From contig JAUXWZ010000036.1 in the NCBI GenBank assembly GCA_030684835.1, positions 62,001-126,000 on the forward strand: a stretch of 64,000 nucleotides of DNA, given 5' to 3'. The notes under the pieces were generated by a model. The model saw only the letters and a list, made by a program, of their open reading frames with translations, was not told where the DNA came from and did no database searches. The position numbers were made by a program, and so were the translations under genes. Source of the DNA: Beijerinckiaceae bacterium (GTDB taxonomy: Bacteria; Pseudomonadota; Alphaproteobacteria; Rhizobiales; Beijerinckiaceae). Each line of letters opens with the position of its first letter. The stretch's first letter is position 1. This document shows positions 16,654 through 24,942 of the stretch, piece by piece.

Positions 16654-17682
16654 TTACTTGGGAACGATGATCGCGCGAATGCGCTGCACGGTTTCTGCCG
16701 GCGTGTCATAGATGCGCGCAATCAGCGCCTGTACGTCCTCACCGCTCATGGGACTTACTTCCAGACCGAGCTTGGTCGCTTCCGCTTGCACGCCTGAGTC
16801 CGCCATCATCGTCATGAAACTCTCGCGAAGAAGTTTGACGCGGTCCTGCGGGACTTCGGCGGGAACCACAAACGGACGACCCATCAATTGCCAGCTAAAT
16901 GCGAAATCGAGCTGCGCGCGCTTTACGGGATCACTGATAAATTCAGTGACCAGCGGAACTTTGGGGAAAGCTGCGTGCTTTTCCACCGCCAGCTGAAGCA
17001 ACACATCGATCTTGCCTTCGTCCAGCCACTGCTTTTTCGCCGAGAGCATGCTTGAGACATACCACCCGGTACGCCCCTGAACTTCATTTCGCTCCAAAGC
17101 CAGATCAATAGCCGCTGGCGTATTGTAACCGGTGATGACCTTGAATTTTGTACCTGCAAGCTCGTTCAGAAGATTTGCGTAGACGGAACTTGAAGTGGCC
17201 ACACCCGGGGAGCCAACCAGCATAGGGCGATCCTGCAGATCCTTGAACGTCTTGAAGCCGCTGTTGTGCCAGGCGATGACAACCGCAACTTCCTTGGCGG
17301 CGCTGCCGATCCAGTTCAACTTGCGCGAGTCATAACGCGCATTTTCAGGCGAACCCGTGATGCCCATGATGGGCTCAACGCCAATATGATTTTGCACCGC
17401 GCCGATGTGCGTTCCATCCTTCGGCGCCGAATTTGCGATCATGTTCATTGCAACAAGACTACCCGCCGCCGGCAAATTCTGAATGACGAATGTGGGAGAG
17501 CCAGGAATGAATTTGGGCCAATGGCGGCCAACCAATCGGGCGTATATATCGTAGCCGCCACCGACGCCTGAGCCGACCACGATCGTCATCTGCTTTTCAG
17601 CGAAGTAACTCTGCGCGAACGCGCAGGGAGTCATCAAAAGGCCAATCGCCGCCGACAGCCACGCGCATGATCTGTTCGCCAT
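16654..17682 (-). CDS. Bug/TctC-family periplasmic solute-binding protein (copy 5)
   Basis: A 342-residue binding protein read leftwards, with a signal peptide ending at AFA-Q near residue 24. It shows the subfamily pattern: GGGYDIYARL, then NLPAAGS in the loop that is NMPGAGS in other copies, then NSAPKDGT, and a WHNSGFKTF segment. It is the only copy on the minus strand and faces copy 4 tail to tail. It is divergent from the metallo-beta-lactamase-fold pair, and the shared 176-base upstream region holds the palindrome at 17742-17759, so it may be co-regulated with them. Confidence 0.92.
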   Translation of the reverse strand: MANRSCAWLSAAIGLLMTPCAFAQSYFAEKQMTIVVGSGVGGGYDIYARLVGRHWPKFIPGSPTFVIQNLPAAGSLVAMNMIANSAPKDGTHIGAVQNHIGVEPIMGITGSPENARYDSRKLNWIGSAAKEVAVVIAWHNSGFKTFKDLQDRPMLVGSPGVATSSSVYANLLNELAGTKFKVITGYNTPAAIDLALERNEVQGRTGWYVSSMLSAKKQWLDEGKIDVLLQLAVEKHAAFPKVPLVTEFISDPVKRAQLDFAFSWQLMGRPFVVPAEVPQDRVKLLRESFMTMMADSGVQAEATKLGLEVSPMSGEDVQALIARIYDTPAETVQRIRAIIVPK

Positions 17683-17741
17683 TTTCGTACTCCCGCCGCT
17701 TGTGAGTTACATTTTCCGCATCCGTTCTTCATTTGAACGAA

Positions 17742-17759
17742 TGATACTCATTTGTATCA
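17742..17759. promoter_or_regulatory. Palindrome TGATAC-N6-GTATCA, candidate operator
   Basis: A perfect inverted repeat with 6-bp arms sits in the divergent promoter region between a Bug gene (-) and a metallo-beta-lactamase-fold gene (+). Its core GATAC-N6-GTATC recurs at 44391-44406 upstream of putA. The right half with its flank, TTTGTATCAG, is repeated exactly at 20510-20519 just before another Bug gene. This looks like the site of a dimeric repressor, for example of the GntR or TetR type, but the regulator is not identifiable. Confidence 0.55.
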
Positions 17760-17858
17760 GCGAAGAAAAGCAAGTTCCGCGCCATTGACGAAGGGGCTAG
17801 AGATGATAGCATTTTGCCATGCCCCCCGGCTGATCATTCGCGATACAGGAGAAACGGC

Positions 17859-18644
17859 ATGGCCAGAGACGGTGAGGCCCGACCCAGTTTTCCACGCGAG
17901 ATCGCGCCGAACACGTTCTGGTTCAGCACTTGTCTTCCATTTTCCGTCAACGGTCGCGAGGTGCACAATCACAACTCATGTTTTCTTGTGATCGGCCGCG
18001 ATCGCGTTGCGCTTGTGGACACCGGCCTGCCATTCTCCTGGGACGAACTCAAGGGTCAGCTACTTGATGTTCTTGCAGGAAGAGACATCGACTATGTGTT
18101 TGCGACACATCCGGAATCGCCCCATATGGGAAACGCGGGCCCGCTGATGGACATGTTTCCGCAAGCGCAGCTTGTCGGCGACTTGCGTAATTATCATCTC
18201 TACTATCCAAAGCTGACGCATCGTTTTTCGCACAAGCGAGAGGGCGATGTCCTGGACCTCGGCGACCGTCAGCTCATCATGGTCCCAGCCGCAGTGCATG
18301 ATCTCAAGAACACATTATGGGGTTATGACACTTTGCATCACGTTCTTTTTGTCAGTGACGGCTATCCCTACACGCATGAGCATGAAGCCGGTCAATGCGC
18401 CCTGACGTCGGAGGAATTACCCTATGCGCCAGCGCCGGAAGACACTGGCCCGGTCATCGAAGGCGCGCTGGGCTGGACGCGGCATGTCGATGCGGAGCTT
18501 GTCATCGCCGATGTGCTGGAGGTGCTCCGACGTTATCCGCCAAGCATCATCGCGCCCGCGCATGGCGGTGTCGTCACCAATCCCGAACAGTTGACGGAAG
18601 TCTTCAAGGGTGGGTTGCGGCGCGTGAGCGGAGCGGACGCATGA
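17859..18644 (+). CDS. MBL-fold metallohydrolase/oxidoreductase-like protein, flavodiiron-type ligand set
   Basis: A 261-residue metallo-beta-lactamase fold protein. Instead of HxHxDH it reads H84-P-E86-S-P-H89, close to the HxExDH of flavodiiron proteins with Asp replaced by Pro. Further ligands are H147 (AAVHD), D167 (FVSDG) and H235 (APAHGG), so a di-metal site is plausible with five or six ligands. It has no flavodoxin domain. The frame is open from 17814, but AGGAGA lies just before the ATG at 17859. The stop overlaps the start of the next MBL gene by four bases (ATGA). Confidence 0.85.
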   Translation: MARDGEARPSFPREIAPNTFWFSTCLPFSVNGREVHNHNSCFLVIGRDRVALVDTGLPFSWDELKGQLLDVLAGRDIDYVFATHPESPHMGNAGPLMDMFPQAQLVGDLRNYHLYYPKLTHRFSHKREGDVLDLGDRQLIMVPAAVHDLKNTLWGYDTLHHVLFVSDGYPYTHEHEAGQCALTSEELPYAPAPEDTGPVIEGALGWTRHVDAELVIADVLEVLRRYPPSIIAPAHGGVVTNPEQLTEVFKGGLRRVSGADA

Positions 18645-19438
18645 GCAGGGTCGAGCAGTTATCAGACAACATCTACGTCCTTAGCGATCTCGAGCCTGCT
18701 GACCCCGCACGAAGCTGGCTGCCGTCAGATACATCCGGCTTCGAACCGTTCAACAAGTATGTTTTTCTCGAAGACGATTGCGCATTGTTGATTGAAACGG
18801 GCGCCGCCGCCCATGACGAATCCATACAAGAGAGCCTGCGCGAGATTGTGAAAGACCGTTTGCTGGTCATCTTGCCGACGCGCAGCGAACTGGAATCCAT
18901 CGGCAACATGGGTTCCATCATCGACAATTTCCCGCGCGTGGAACTGATCACGACGACGCGCGCGCTGCCGCCCCTGGGTCTCGCCCATATGCGGCCTGAT
19001 CGGCGGGAAAGCGTAAAGGCGCGCCGCATCGTGCGTGGCGAAAAGCTTGCCGGCGCTGGCTTTCCGACGCTCGACACTGTGACGCCAATCATCCGCATCC
19101 TCAACACGATCTGGATACACGACCGCAGATCCGGAATATTGTTCACCTCGGACACCTTCTCGAATGAACTGTTGCCAGACCAGGAGACGCCGACGATCCG
19201 GCGAGACTCATTCGGCCTCCCAGACGTGGCGGCGGTGCGCCGCTCCATTATTGCCCGGTTCGATTGGGTAGAGCGGGCGCGAACGCAGGCGCTGCAAAGG
19301 CAATGGGCCGATTTGTTCAAACGCATCAAGCCAACCGGAATTGCGCCAAGCCTGGGGCGTGTCACCATGGGCGCGGATGCTGCCGCCGACGTGATCAATC
19401 TTTACAGCCGCGCTTTGTTTGAGTTCAGCGAAGGCTAA
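18641..19438 (+). CDS. MBL-fold protein with degenerate metal site
   Basis: A 265-residue paralogue of the preceding protein, translationally coupled through an ATGA overlap. The start is set by alignment with its neighbour; the open frame upstream is only a shadow of the first gene. The motif aligned with HPESPH is R81-S-E83-L-E-S86, so two His are lost while the Glu and the following GNMG are kept. The Asp of FTSDT remains, but the final APAH is APSL. It is therefore unlikely to hold two metals in the usual way and may serve as a regulatory or structural partner of the first protein, or bind a cofactor differently. Confidence 0.8.
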   Translation: MSRVEQLSDNIYVLSDLEPADPARSWLPSDTSGFEPFNKYVFLEDDCALLIETGAAAHDESIQESLREIVKDRLLVILPTRSELESIGNMGSIIDNFPRVELITTTRALPPLGLAHMRPDRRESVKARRIVRGEKLAGAGFPTLDTVTPIIRILNTIWIHDRRSGILFTSDTFSNELLPDQETPTIRRDSFGLPDVAAVRRSIIARFDWVERARTQALQRQWADLFKRIKPTGIAPSLGRVTMGADAAADVINLYSRALFEFSEG

Positions 19439-19474
19439 ACTTTTCTATTTGCCCCACGCCGACGATTGGGGCGG

Positions 19475-19503
19475 TTGACACTCCAGCCTCCGAGGGGTGA
19501 GAT
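19475..19503 (+). promoter_or_regulatory. Candidate sigma-70-type promoter of the aldolase gene
   Basis: A consensus TTGACA (19475-19480) is followed after 17 bases by TGAGAT (19498-19503), a weak -10. Transcription would start near 19510, about 20 bases before the ATG at 19530. The weak -10 and the overlapping inverted repeat suggest an activated or repressed promoter. Confidence 0.4.
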
Positions 19504-19521
19504 GAAAAAAATCCTCGGAGG
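19487..19521 (+). promoter_or_regulatory. Inverted repeat containing the Shine-Dalgarno sequence
   Basis: CCTCCGAGG (19487-19495) and CCTCGGAGG (19513-19521) are perfect 9-bp complements separated by 17 bases. The right arm contains GGAGG, the ribosome-binding site of the gene at 19530. In a transcript that includes both arms this hairpin would hide the site; at the DNA level the repeat brackets the -10 element and could be an operator. Confidence 0.55.
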
Positions 19522-19529
19522 AAACGTTT

Positions 19530-20486
19530 ATGCTGTCAGCGAAAGATATTTCCGGCCTGATGGCCATGATGCCGGCGTTTGCAACAGACGACGCCGCTGA
19601 TTATCGTAAGACATCAACAATCGGTATCGAAAAGATGCGGGTCGGGCTTGACCGGATGATCCGTGACGGCGCCAACGTGATCTCGACCACGGGAAGCTTC
19701 GGTGAATTTCACACGCTTCTGATCGATGAATTTCGCACCCTCGCGCATGAAGCGGCGAGCATTGTCGACAAGCGCGTTCCACTATTCATCGGCGCAACTT
19801 CCATCAACACACGCGAGGTGATGGAGAAGTGCCGCATCGTCAGCGAAACGCGCGCGGACGGCGTACTTATTGGCGTACCATTCTATTTCCCGTCGAGCGT
19901 CGAAAACGCCGTTCGTTTCTTCAAGGACGTGGGCGAGGCGTTCCCCAAGCTGAACATCATGATTTATCACAACCCGGCGCTTCACAACGTGAAGCTCCCC
20001 GTTGAAGCGTTCAAACAAATCACGAAAAATCCAGCCGTCGTGGCGATGAAGGACAGCCATCGCAGCGCGGATGAGTTCAAGGACCTGATGAATGTCATCA
20101 GCGGCAAGATGAACGTGATGGTGAACCAGAACCAGTATGCGGAATACGCAGGCTACGGAGCCACGGGCTTCTGGTCCATCGACGCCTGGATGGGCCCCTG
20201 GCCCCAATTGGCGCTACGCGACGCAATCCGCGCCGGAGACCTCGCGCGGGCCGAAGCGATTACGGCTGACCTACGAGCACAACGAGAGGGCGGTGCGCCG
20301 AATTTGAGCTGGCGCGAAACAGCCTCCAAGATCGCGGTTCGCATGGCGGGCTATGTCGATCCGGGTCCACTCCGTCCGCCGTTCGTCGAAATTCCCGACG
20401 ACATCGTCGCAAAGCAGAGCGCGCGCGTCGCCTATTGGAAAACGATCTGCGACAAGTATCGGCCAAAAGCCGTCGCTGCTGAATAG
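19530..20486 (+). CDS. DapA/NahE-family aldolase (hydratase-aldolase-like)
   Basis: A 318-residue Schiff-base TIM-barrel aldolase. The catalytic Lys is K174 (VAMKDSH) and the proton-relay Tyr is Y146 (IMIYHNP). The substrate loop reads TTGSFGE near residue 53, closer to the GTFGE of trans-o-hydroxybenzylidenepyruvate hydratase-aldolases (NahE/PhdJ) than to the GTTGE of DapA. The length of about 320 also fits that group, which cleaves aryl-pyruvate side chains during polycyclic or substituted aromatic degradation. The context of LLM flavoenzymes and an alpha/beta hydrolase agrees with a catabolic rather than a lysine role. Confidence 0.85.
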   Translation: MLSAKDISGLMAMMPAFATDDAADYRKTSTIGIEKMRVGLDRMIRDGANVISTTGSFGEFHTLLIDEFRTLAHEAASIVDKRVPLFIGATSINTREVMEKCRIVSETRADGVLIGVPFYFPSSVENAVRFFKDVGEAFPKLNIMIYHNPALHNVKLPVEAFKQITKNPAVVAMKDSHRSADEFKDLMNVISGKMNVMVNQNQYAEYAGYGATGFWSIDAWMGPWPQLALRDAIRAGDLARAEAITADLRAQREGGAPNLSWRETASKIAVRMAGYVDPGPLRPPFVEIPDDIVAKQSARVAYWKTICDKYRPKAVAAE

Positions 20487-20533
20487 ATTTTGAAAGAGTC
20501 CTCTTAGTTTTTGTATCAGTGGAGACCATTTCA

Positions 20534-21568
20534 ATGAAAATAAGCGTCTGGGCCTGTCTCATCACCATCGCGTTTGGCTCGCTTTCAAGCGGGATGTCGT
20601 TTGCGCAGGACTCCGTCGAAGACTTTTATCGTGGGCGCACGATGAAGCTGACTGTCGGTTCGGCGGCGGGCAGCGGCTTCACACTTTACGCGCGGGTGCT
20701 TTCCCGGCATATGCCGCAACATGTTCCCGGCTCGCCCGCCATCGTGATTGAGAATCTACCTGGGGCAAGCGGCCTGCGGCATATGGACCATCTCGTCACG
20801 ATTGCGGCGAAAGACGGCAGCGTGTTCGGGCTGCTGAATCCATCCGTCACGACCGCGCCGCTCATGACGCCTGACTCCGCCAAGCACACATCGGAGAAGC
20901 TTGCGTGGATCGGCAGCGCGAATTCTGAAGTGAGCACCTGTCACGTCTATCCGCACGCAAAGGTGAAGAGCGCTGAAGACTTGCGCTCGCGCGAACTCGT
21001 TTTTGGCGGCTCGGGAGCAGCTGGCAGCTCGGGCGTTGGCGCACAACTCCTACGGTCCATGTTCGGCTTTAAGTTCCGCATCGTCTCCGGCTATCAGGGA
21101 TCGGCGGATATCATGCTGGCCGGCGCGCGCGGCGAGGTCGACGGAGCTTGCATCCTGCTTTCATCAGCCCTGAAGGCGCAATACTGGAGCAATTTTCAGC
21201 GCGGCGAATTCAGCGTGATCCTGCAAATGCCGCCGGGCAATGACCCAGACCTGCCGGGCGTCGCCAATACGATGGATTTTGCAACGACCGAGGAGCAGCG
21301 GCAGGCTCTTGAGTTTGTGTATGGCTTTTGGGCGTACGGTCGGCCCTTCGCCGCACCCGCACAAATACCAGCAGACCGCCTTGCCGCGCTCCGCGCCGGC
21401 TTTAAGGCGACTCTCGAAGATCAAGGCTTTCTCACAGAGGCCAAGAAGGTTGGTCTCGATGTCGCCTACATGGCGCCCGATGAGATCGAACGGCGCGTCA
21501 AAGCGATCGAGCGCACCCCAAAGGCTGTTGTCGACAAGGTTCTTGCGCTCATCCCGGCCAGCAGATGA
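20534..21568 (+). CDS. Bug/TctC-family periplasmic solute-binding protein (copy 6)
   Basis: A 344-residue Bug-type binding protein with a signal peptide ending at SFA-Q near residue 25. The domain 1 loop reads GSGFTLYAR rather than GGGYDxYxR, so the Asp of the usual loop is replaced. NLPGASG and AAKDGS follow, and the WHT segment of other copies is CHVYPHAKV. These changes suggest a different ligand. The ATG at 20534 is preferred over a GTG at 20519; GGAG lies 8-11 bases upstream. It follows the aldolase by 47 bases, a gap that contains the half-site TTTGTATCAG. Confidence 0.9.
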   Translation: MKISVWACLITIAFGSLSSGMSFAQDSVEDFYRGRTMKLTVGSAAGSGFTLYARVLSRHMPQHVPGSPAIVIENLPGASGLRHMDHLVTIAAKDGSVFGLLNPSVTTAPLMTPDSAKHTSEKLAWIGSANSEVSTCHVYPHAKVKSAEDLRSRELVFGGSGAAGSSGVGAQLLRSMFGFKFRIVSGYQGSADIMLAGARGEVDGACILLSSALKAQYWSNFQRGEFSVILQMPPGNDPDLPGVANTMDFATTEEQRQALEFVYGFWAYGRPFAAPAQIPADRLAALRAGFKATLEDQGFLTEAKKVGLDVAYMAPDEIERRVKAIERTPKAVVDKVLALIPASR

Positions 21569-21730
21569 CCGGGGATGGGCGGCCCTAACCCCAGATGATT
21601 TTGTGTCAGGGGTCCGAACATTCGCGGACGATCTGCTCGTTTGACTTGGCGCCTATGTTCGGTCCATCCTTTTCGTAATAATAAACGCTCGGATTGGGCG
21701 TGGAGGAAATCGCTGGCGAGGGATCGCACA

Positions 21731-22759
21731 ATGTCAGACCGCATCATTGCAGCATGCGCATGTACTGCCCTGTCGATATTTCATACGCAGCCATTGCTGG
21801 CGCAGGACGCCAGCGCACACTTCAAGGCCAGCCGCACGATTAACCTCTATATCGGCTACGCGCCCGGCGGGAGCTATGACCTGTATGGCCGGATGGTCGC
21901 GAGGCATCTTGGCCGGCACATACCGGGCGAGCCAGCGATTGTTGCTTCCAACATGCCGGGCGCTGGTTCGCTTCAGGCCGCCAACTTTATCTATAGCGTC
22001 GCGCCGAAAGACGGCACGGCGCTTGGCGCACTAGGCGAAACGCTTGCGATGGAACAGGCGCTGCGCAATCCAGGCGTCAAATACGACGCCTCGAAACTGA
22101 CGTGGATCGGCCGCATCGCCTCGTCGAACAATATTCATCTCGTCTGGCATACCGCCAAAGCGCAATCGGTTGAGGATGCGAAGAAGTTCGAGATGACGGT
22201 GGCCGGAACGGGCCCCGCCAATCTGGCAGAAACTGTACCCAAACTTCTGAATGCGCTTATCGGCACGAAGTTCAAGGTCATCAGTGGTTACGCGTCGTCT
22301 GGTCCGGGCATGCTCGCCATGGAGCGCGGCGAAGTTGACGGCTCCGGCACGTCTTGGGCTGCGCTAAAATCAACAAAACAGGACTGGCTGCGGGACAAAA
22401 AGGTCAAGGTTATCCTGCAGAACTTACCAGAGCGCGATCCCGAATTGCCGGACGTTCCTGCTCTCCTCGAATTTGCCAAGACCGACGACGACAAGCAACT
22501 CCTGAATCTCTATGCGTCCGGCGGCGCTATCGGACGTTCGATCTCCGCACCGCCGGGAATACCTGCGCATATCACAGCCGCCTTGCGTGAGGCTTTTCAG
22601 GCCATGGTGAAAGACCCGCAACTCAAGGCCGATCTCGACAAGGCGAAACTTGATCTCGAACCTGCGGACCATGTGGCGCTCGAGGCGATCGTGAACAAAA
22701 CCGTCAACGTGTCTGACGCGATCAGAGAGCGGGTGCGCTCGATCTTCGGCAGTCGATAG
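21731..22759 (+). CDS. Bug/TctC-family periplasmic solute-binding protein (copy 7)
   Basis: A 342-residue binding protein with a signal peptide ending at LLA-Q near residue 25. It keeps the complete subfamily set: GGSYDLYGRM, NMPGAGS, SVAPKDGT, a LVWHTAKAQS segment and ERGEVDGSG. It is most like copy 1 in these motifs. The frame is open from 21641, but the signal peptide begins at the ATG at 21731. A 162-base gap separates it from copy 6, enough for a separate promoter. It is followed after 48 bases by an LLM flavoenzyme. Confidence 0.91.
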   Translation: MSDRIIAACACTALSIFHTQPLLAQDASAHFKASRTINLYIGYAPGGSYDLYGRMVARHLGRHIPGEPAIVASNMPGAGSLQAANFIYSVAPKDGTALGALGETLAMEQALRNPGVKYDASKLTWIGRIASSNNIHLVWHTAKAQSVEDAKKFEMTVAGTGPANLAETVPKLLNALIGTKFKVISGYASSGPGMLAMERGEVDGSGTSWAALKSTKQDWLRDKKVKVILQNLPERDPELPDVPALLEFAKTDDDKQLLNLYASGGAIGRSISAPPGIPAHITAALREAFQAMVKDPQLKADLDKAKLDLEPADHVALEAIVNKTVNVSDAIRERVRSIFGSR

Positions 22760-22807
22760 ATTGCGCGATGAGGTAATCATGATCGCTCATCGTGGAAGGA
22801 AAAAAAC

Positions 22808-24052
22808 ATGATCGACCCCGTTCAACTTTATGCATGGCACTTCATGTCCTATCCGTACTTGCCTGCGGATTTTGACGAAAAGTATGATTCCGGCTGGGTG
22901 ACTGTGCCCAACAAGCTTTGGGACAAGGACCGCTCTCGCGGCCTGCTCAACACCTACATCGACCAATTAGCCTACGCGGACGAGCTGGGCTTCGACGGCA
23001 TGGTGCTGAACGAGCATCACCAGAACATTTACGGGCTCATGCCCTCCCCTAACATCATCGCCGCTGCGCTGACGCAAAGGACAAAGCGCGGCAAGATTGT
23101 CGTGCTTGGCAATCTGCTTCCGCTGCACGCCAATCCGCTGCGCGTCGCGGAAGAATACGCGATGATCGACAACATGAGCGATGGCCGACTCATTGCAGGG
23201 TTTGCGCCAGGGTCCGGCCCCGAGACGTTCAACTACAATGTTGCTTCAGCGCCTTCGCGCGATCAATTCTGGGAGGCGGTTGAGCTCATCCGTCAGGCTT
23301 GGACGCGCGAAGGCCCTTTCATGTTTGAGGGACATCATTATCCCCTCCGCTATGTGAACCCGTGGCCGCAACCCACGCAACGCCCTCATCCAGACATCTG
23401 GATTCCCGGCGCTCGCTCGCGCGACACGCTCACGCAGATCGCCAAGAACGGATACTGCTATTTCTTATCCTCGCGCAGTCACGGCAAGGACACTGCGAAG
23501 GCGGTCGATCGTTTCGCCGATACTTTGAAGGCGCATGGCGACCGGTATATGCCCAAGCGCATGGGCATCCTCATGTCGACATACGTGGCGGAAACAGACG
23601 CGATCGCGCAGGAAGAGTCGCGAGAGGGCATCTGGTACTTTTTGCGCAATTGCCTGAAGGGACATCAGCGCCGCGAAGGACGACAGCTCACCTTCGGCCC
23701 GGGCGTGCCATACATCCCGCCGAACGAGTTCCGCGATTATCTCGCGCAGTCCGACCCAACGACGCCACTTCTGGGCGACACACAAGACTGGGGCGATCTT
23801 CAGCGCGCGCAATCGATCATCGTCGGTTCACCGGATACAGTTTTTGAGCGCTTCATGAGCGTTCTGGAACACGCACCGGTCGGGCACCTACTGATTCAAT
23901 TCCACATGGGCAACATGTCTGACGAATGTGCGCGCAAGAGCATGCGCCTATTCTGGGACGAAGTGGCGCCGCGCCTGAAGAGGGAGACAGGCCGAATGTT
24001 CAACGAACGCTTCGGCCGCGACGAAGCCGCCCTTGAAGCAGTGAAGGCCTGA
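22808..24052 (+). CDS. LLM-class flavin-dependent oxidoreductase
   Basis: A 414-residue luciferase-like flavoenzyme, longer than the SsuD norm. It has GFDGMVLNEHH near residue 60, a typical bacterial luciferase-like active-site strand, DNMSDGRLIAGFAPG near residue 120, and a C-terminal VGSPDTVFERF segment followed by an extension rich in charged residues. It would need reduced FMN from an unlinked reductase. Eleven bases separate it from an alpha/beta hydrolase, so they are surely one operon. The pair could carry out oxygenation followed by C-C or ester hydrolysis. The start follows GGAAGG. Confidence 0.9.
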   Translation: MIDPVQLYAWHFMSYPYLPADFDEKYDSGWVTVPNKLWDKDRSRGLLNTYIDQLAYADELGFDGMVLNEHHQNIYGLMPSPNIIAAALTQRTKRGKIVVLGNLLPLHANPLRVAEEYAMIDNMSDGRLIAGFAPGSGPETFNYNVASAPSRDQFWEAVELIRQAWTREGPFMFEGHHYPLRYVNPWPQPTQRPHPDIWIPGARSRDTLTQIAKNGYCYFLSSRSHGKDTAKAVDRFADTLKAHGDRYMPKRMGILMSTYVAETDAIAQEESREGIWYFLRNCLKGHQRREGRQLTFGPGVPYIPPNEFRDYLAQSDPTTPLLGDTQDWGDLQRAQSIIVGSPDTVFERFMSVLEHAPVGHLLIQFHMGNMSDECARKSMRLFWDEVAPRLKRETGRMFNERFGRDEAALEAVKA

Positions 24053-24063
24053 GGAAACTGAAA

Positions 24064-24879
24064 ATGTCCGCACAATTGATTCAAGTTTCTGGCCGCATGG
24101 TTTCGCTAATTGAGTCGGGAGGCGGCGAGCCCACCGTCTATCTACACGGGTTCGCCGACGTTCATGGCGTGGCTGGTGACTTGATGCCGTTCCATGCGGC
24201 CCTTGCTGAACGCACGCGCCTTATCGCGCCCGCTCATCCCGGCTGCAACGGATCAGACGATCTGCCCGGACCCCATTCTATTGAGGACGCGGTTTTTCAC
24301 TATCTGGAAGTGTTCGACGCGTTGGGTTTGAAGGAATTCAACCTGGTCGGGCATAGCGTGGGCGGATGGATTGCCGCAGAGATCGCGGTTCGTCACCCGG
24401 ACATGATTCGCAAGCTTGTTCTGATCGGCGCGACGGGCCTTTTTGTAAGCAACGAGCCGATCGGCGATGTCTTCATGCACACCCAGCCAGAACGTGGCGT
24501 AGATTATTCGACGCTGCGGCGGATGTATTTTTCAGCAGCTGATGAGCCGCTCGCGCTGCGTTACTATCCAGATGGCCGCGGTGATCTCGACGAGGAAACA
24601 CGCCGCTATCAGATGATCCGGTTCTGCTCGTTTGTGGGTTTCAAGCCGCCCTATCTATACAACCGCAGCCTGATTGATCGTCTGCATCGCGCGAAAATGC
24701 CTTCCCTGGTCGTTTGGGGAGAGAAGGACGGGCTCACCCCGATAGCGCACGGACACGCCTATGCGCGGGGACTGCCCGGCTCCGGCCCACTGAAGATTAT
24801 CCATGGGGCTGGTCACGCGGCGCATGTCGAGGCTCGAGGCGAAACCTGCGAGGCTATCGCGGACTTTCTGCGCCGCTGA
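24064..24879 (+). CDS. Alpha/beta hydrolase, meta-cleavage hydrolase-like
   Basis: A 271-residue serine hydrolase of the size of MhpC/BphD C-C hydrolases. The nucleophile elbow is GHSVGGW near residue 97. The acid is probably the Asp in WGEKDGLTP and the base the His in GAGHAAHVE near residue 239. An HGF oxyanion motif is found in YLHGFADVH near residue 29. Its place between two LLM flavoenzymes suggests it hydrolyses a product of one of them. Ester or haloalkane chemistry cannot be excluded. Confidence 0.88.
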   Translation: MSAQLIQVSGRMVSLIESGGGEPTVYLHGFADVHGVAGDLMPFHAALAERTRLIAPAHPGCNGSDDLPGPHSIEDAVFHYLEVFDALGLKEFNLVGHSVGGWIAAEIAVRHPDMIRKLVLIGATGLFVSNEPIGDVFMHTQPERGVDYSTLRRMYFSAADEPLALRYYPDGRGDLDEETRRYQMIRFCSFVGFKPPYLYNRSLIDRLHRAKMPSLVVWGEKDGLTPIAHGHAYARGLPGSGPLKIIHGAGHAAHVEARGETCEAIADFLRR

Positions 24880-24942
24880 TGCAGATTGTCGGCGTCTGAT
24901 CGGCAAGCTGAGAAGCAAAATAAGACTCCGGAAGGAAAGTTT

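Noticed and set aside
19530-20486. Dihydrodipicolinate synthase for lysine biosynthesis
   Set aside because: The TTGSFGE loop, length and catabolic context fit NahE-type hydratase-aldolases better.
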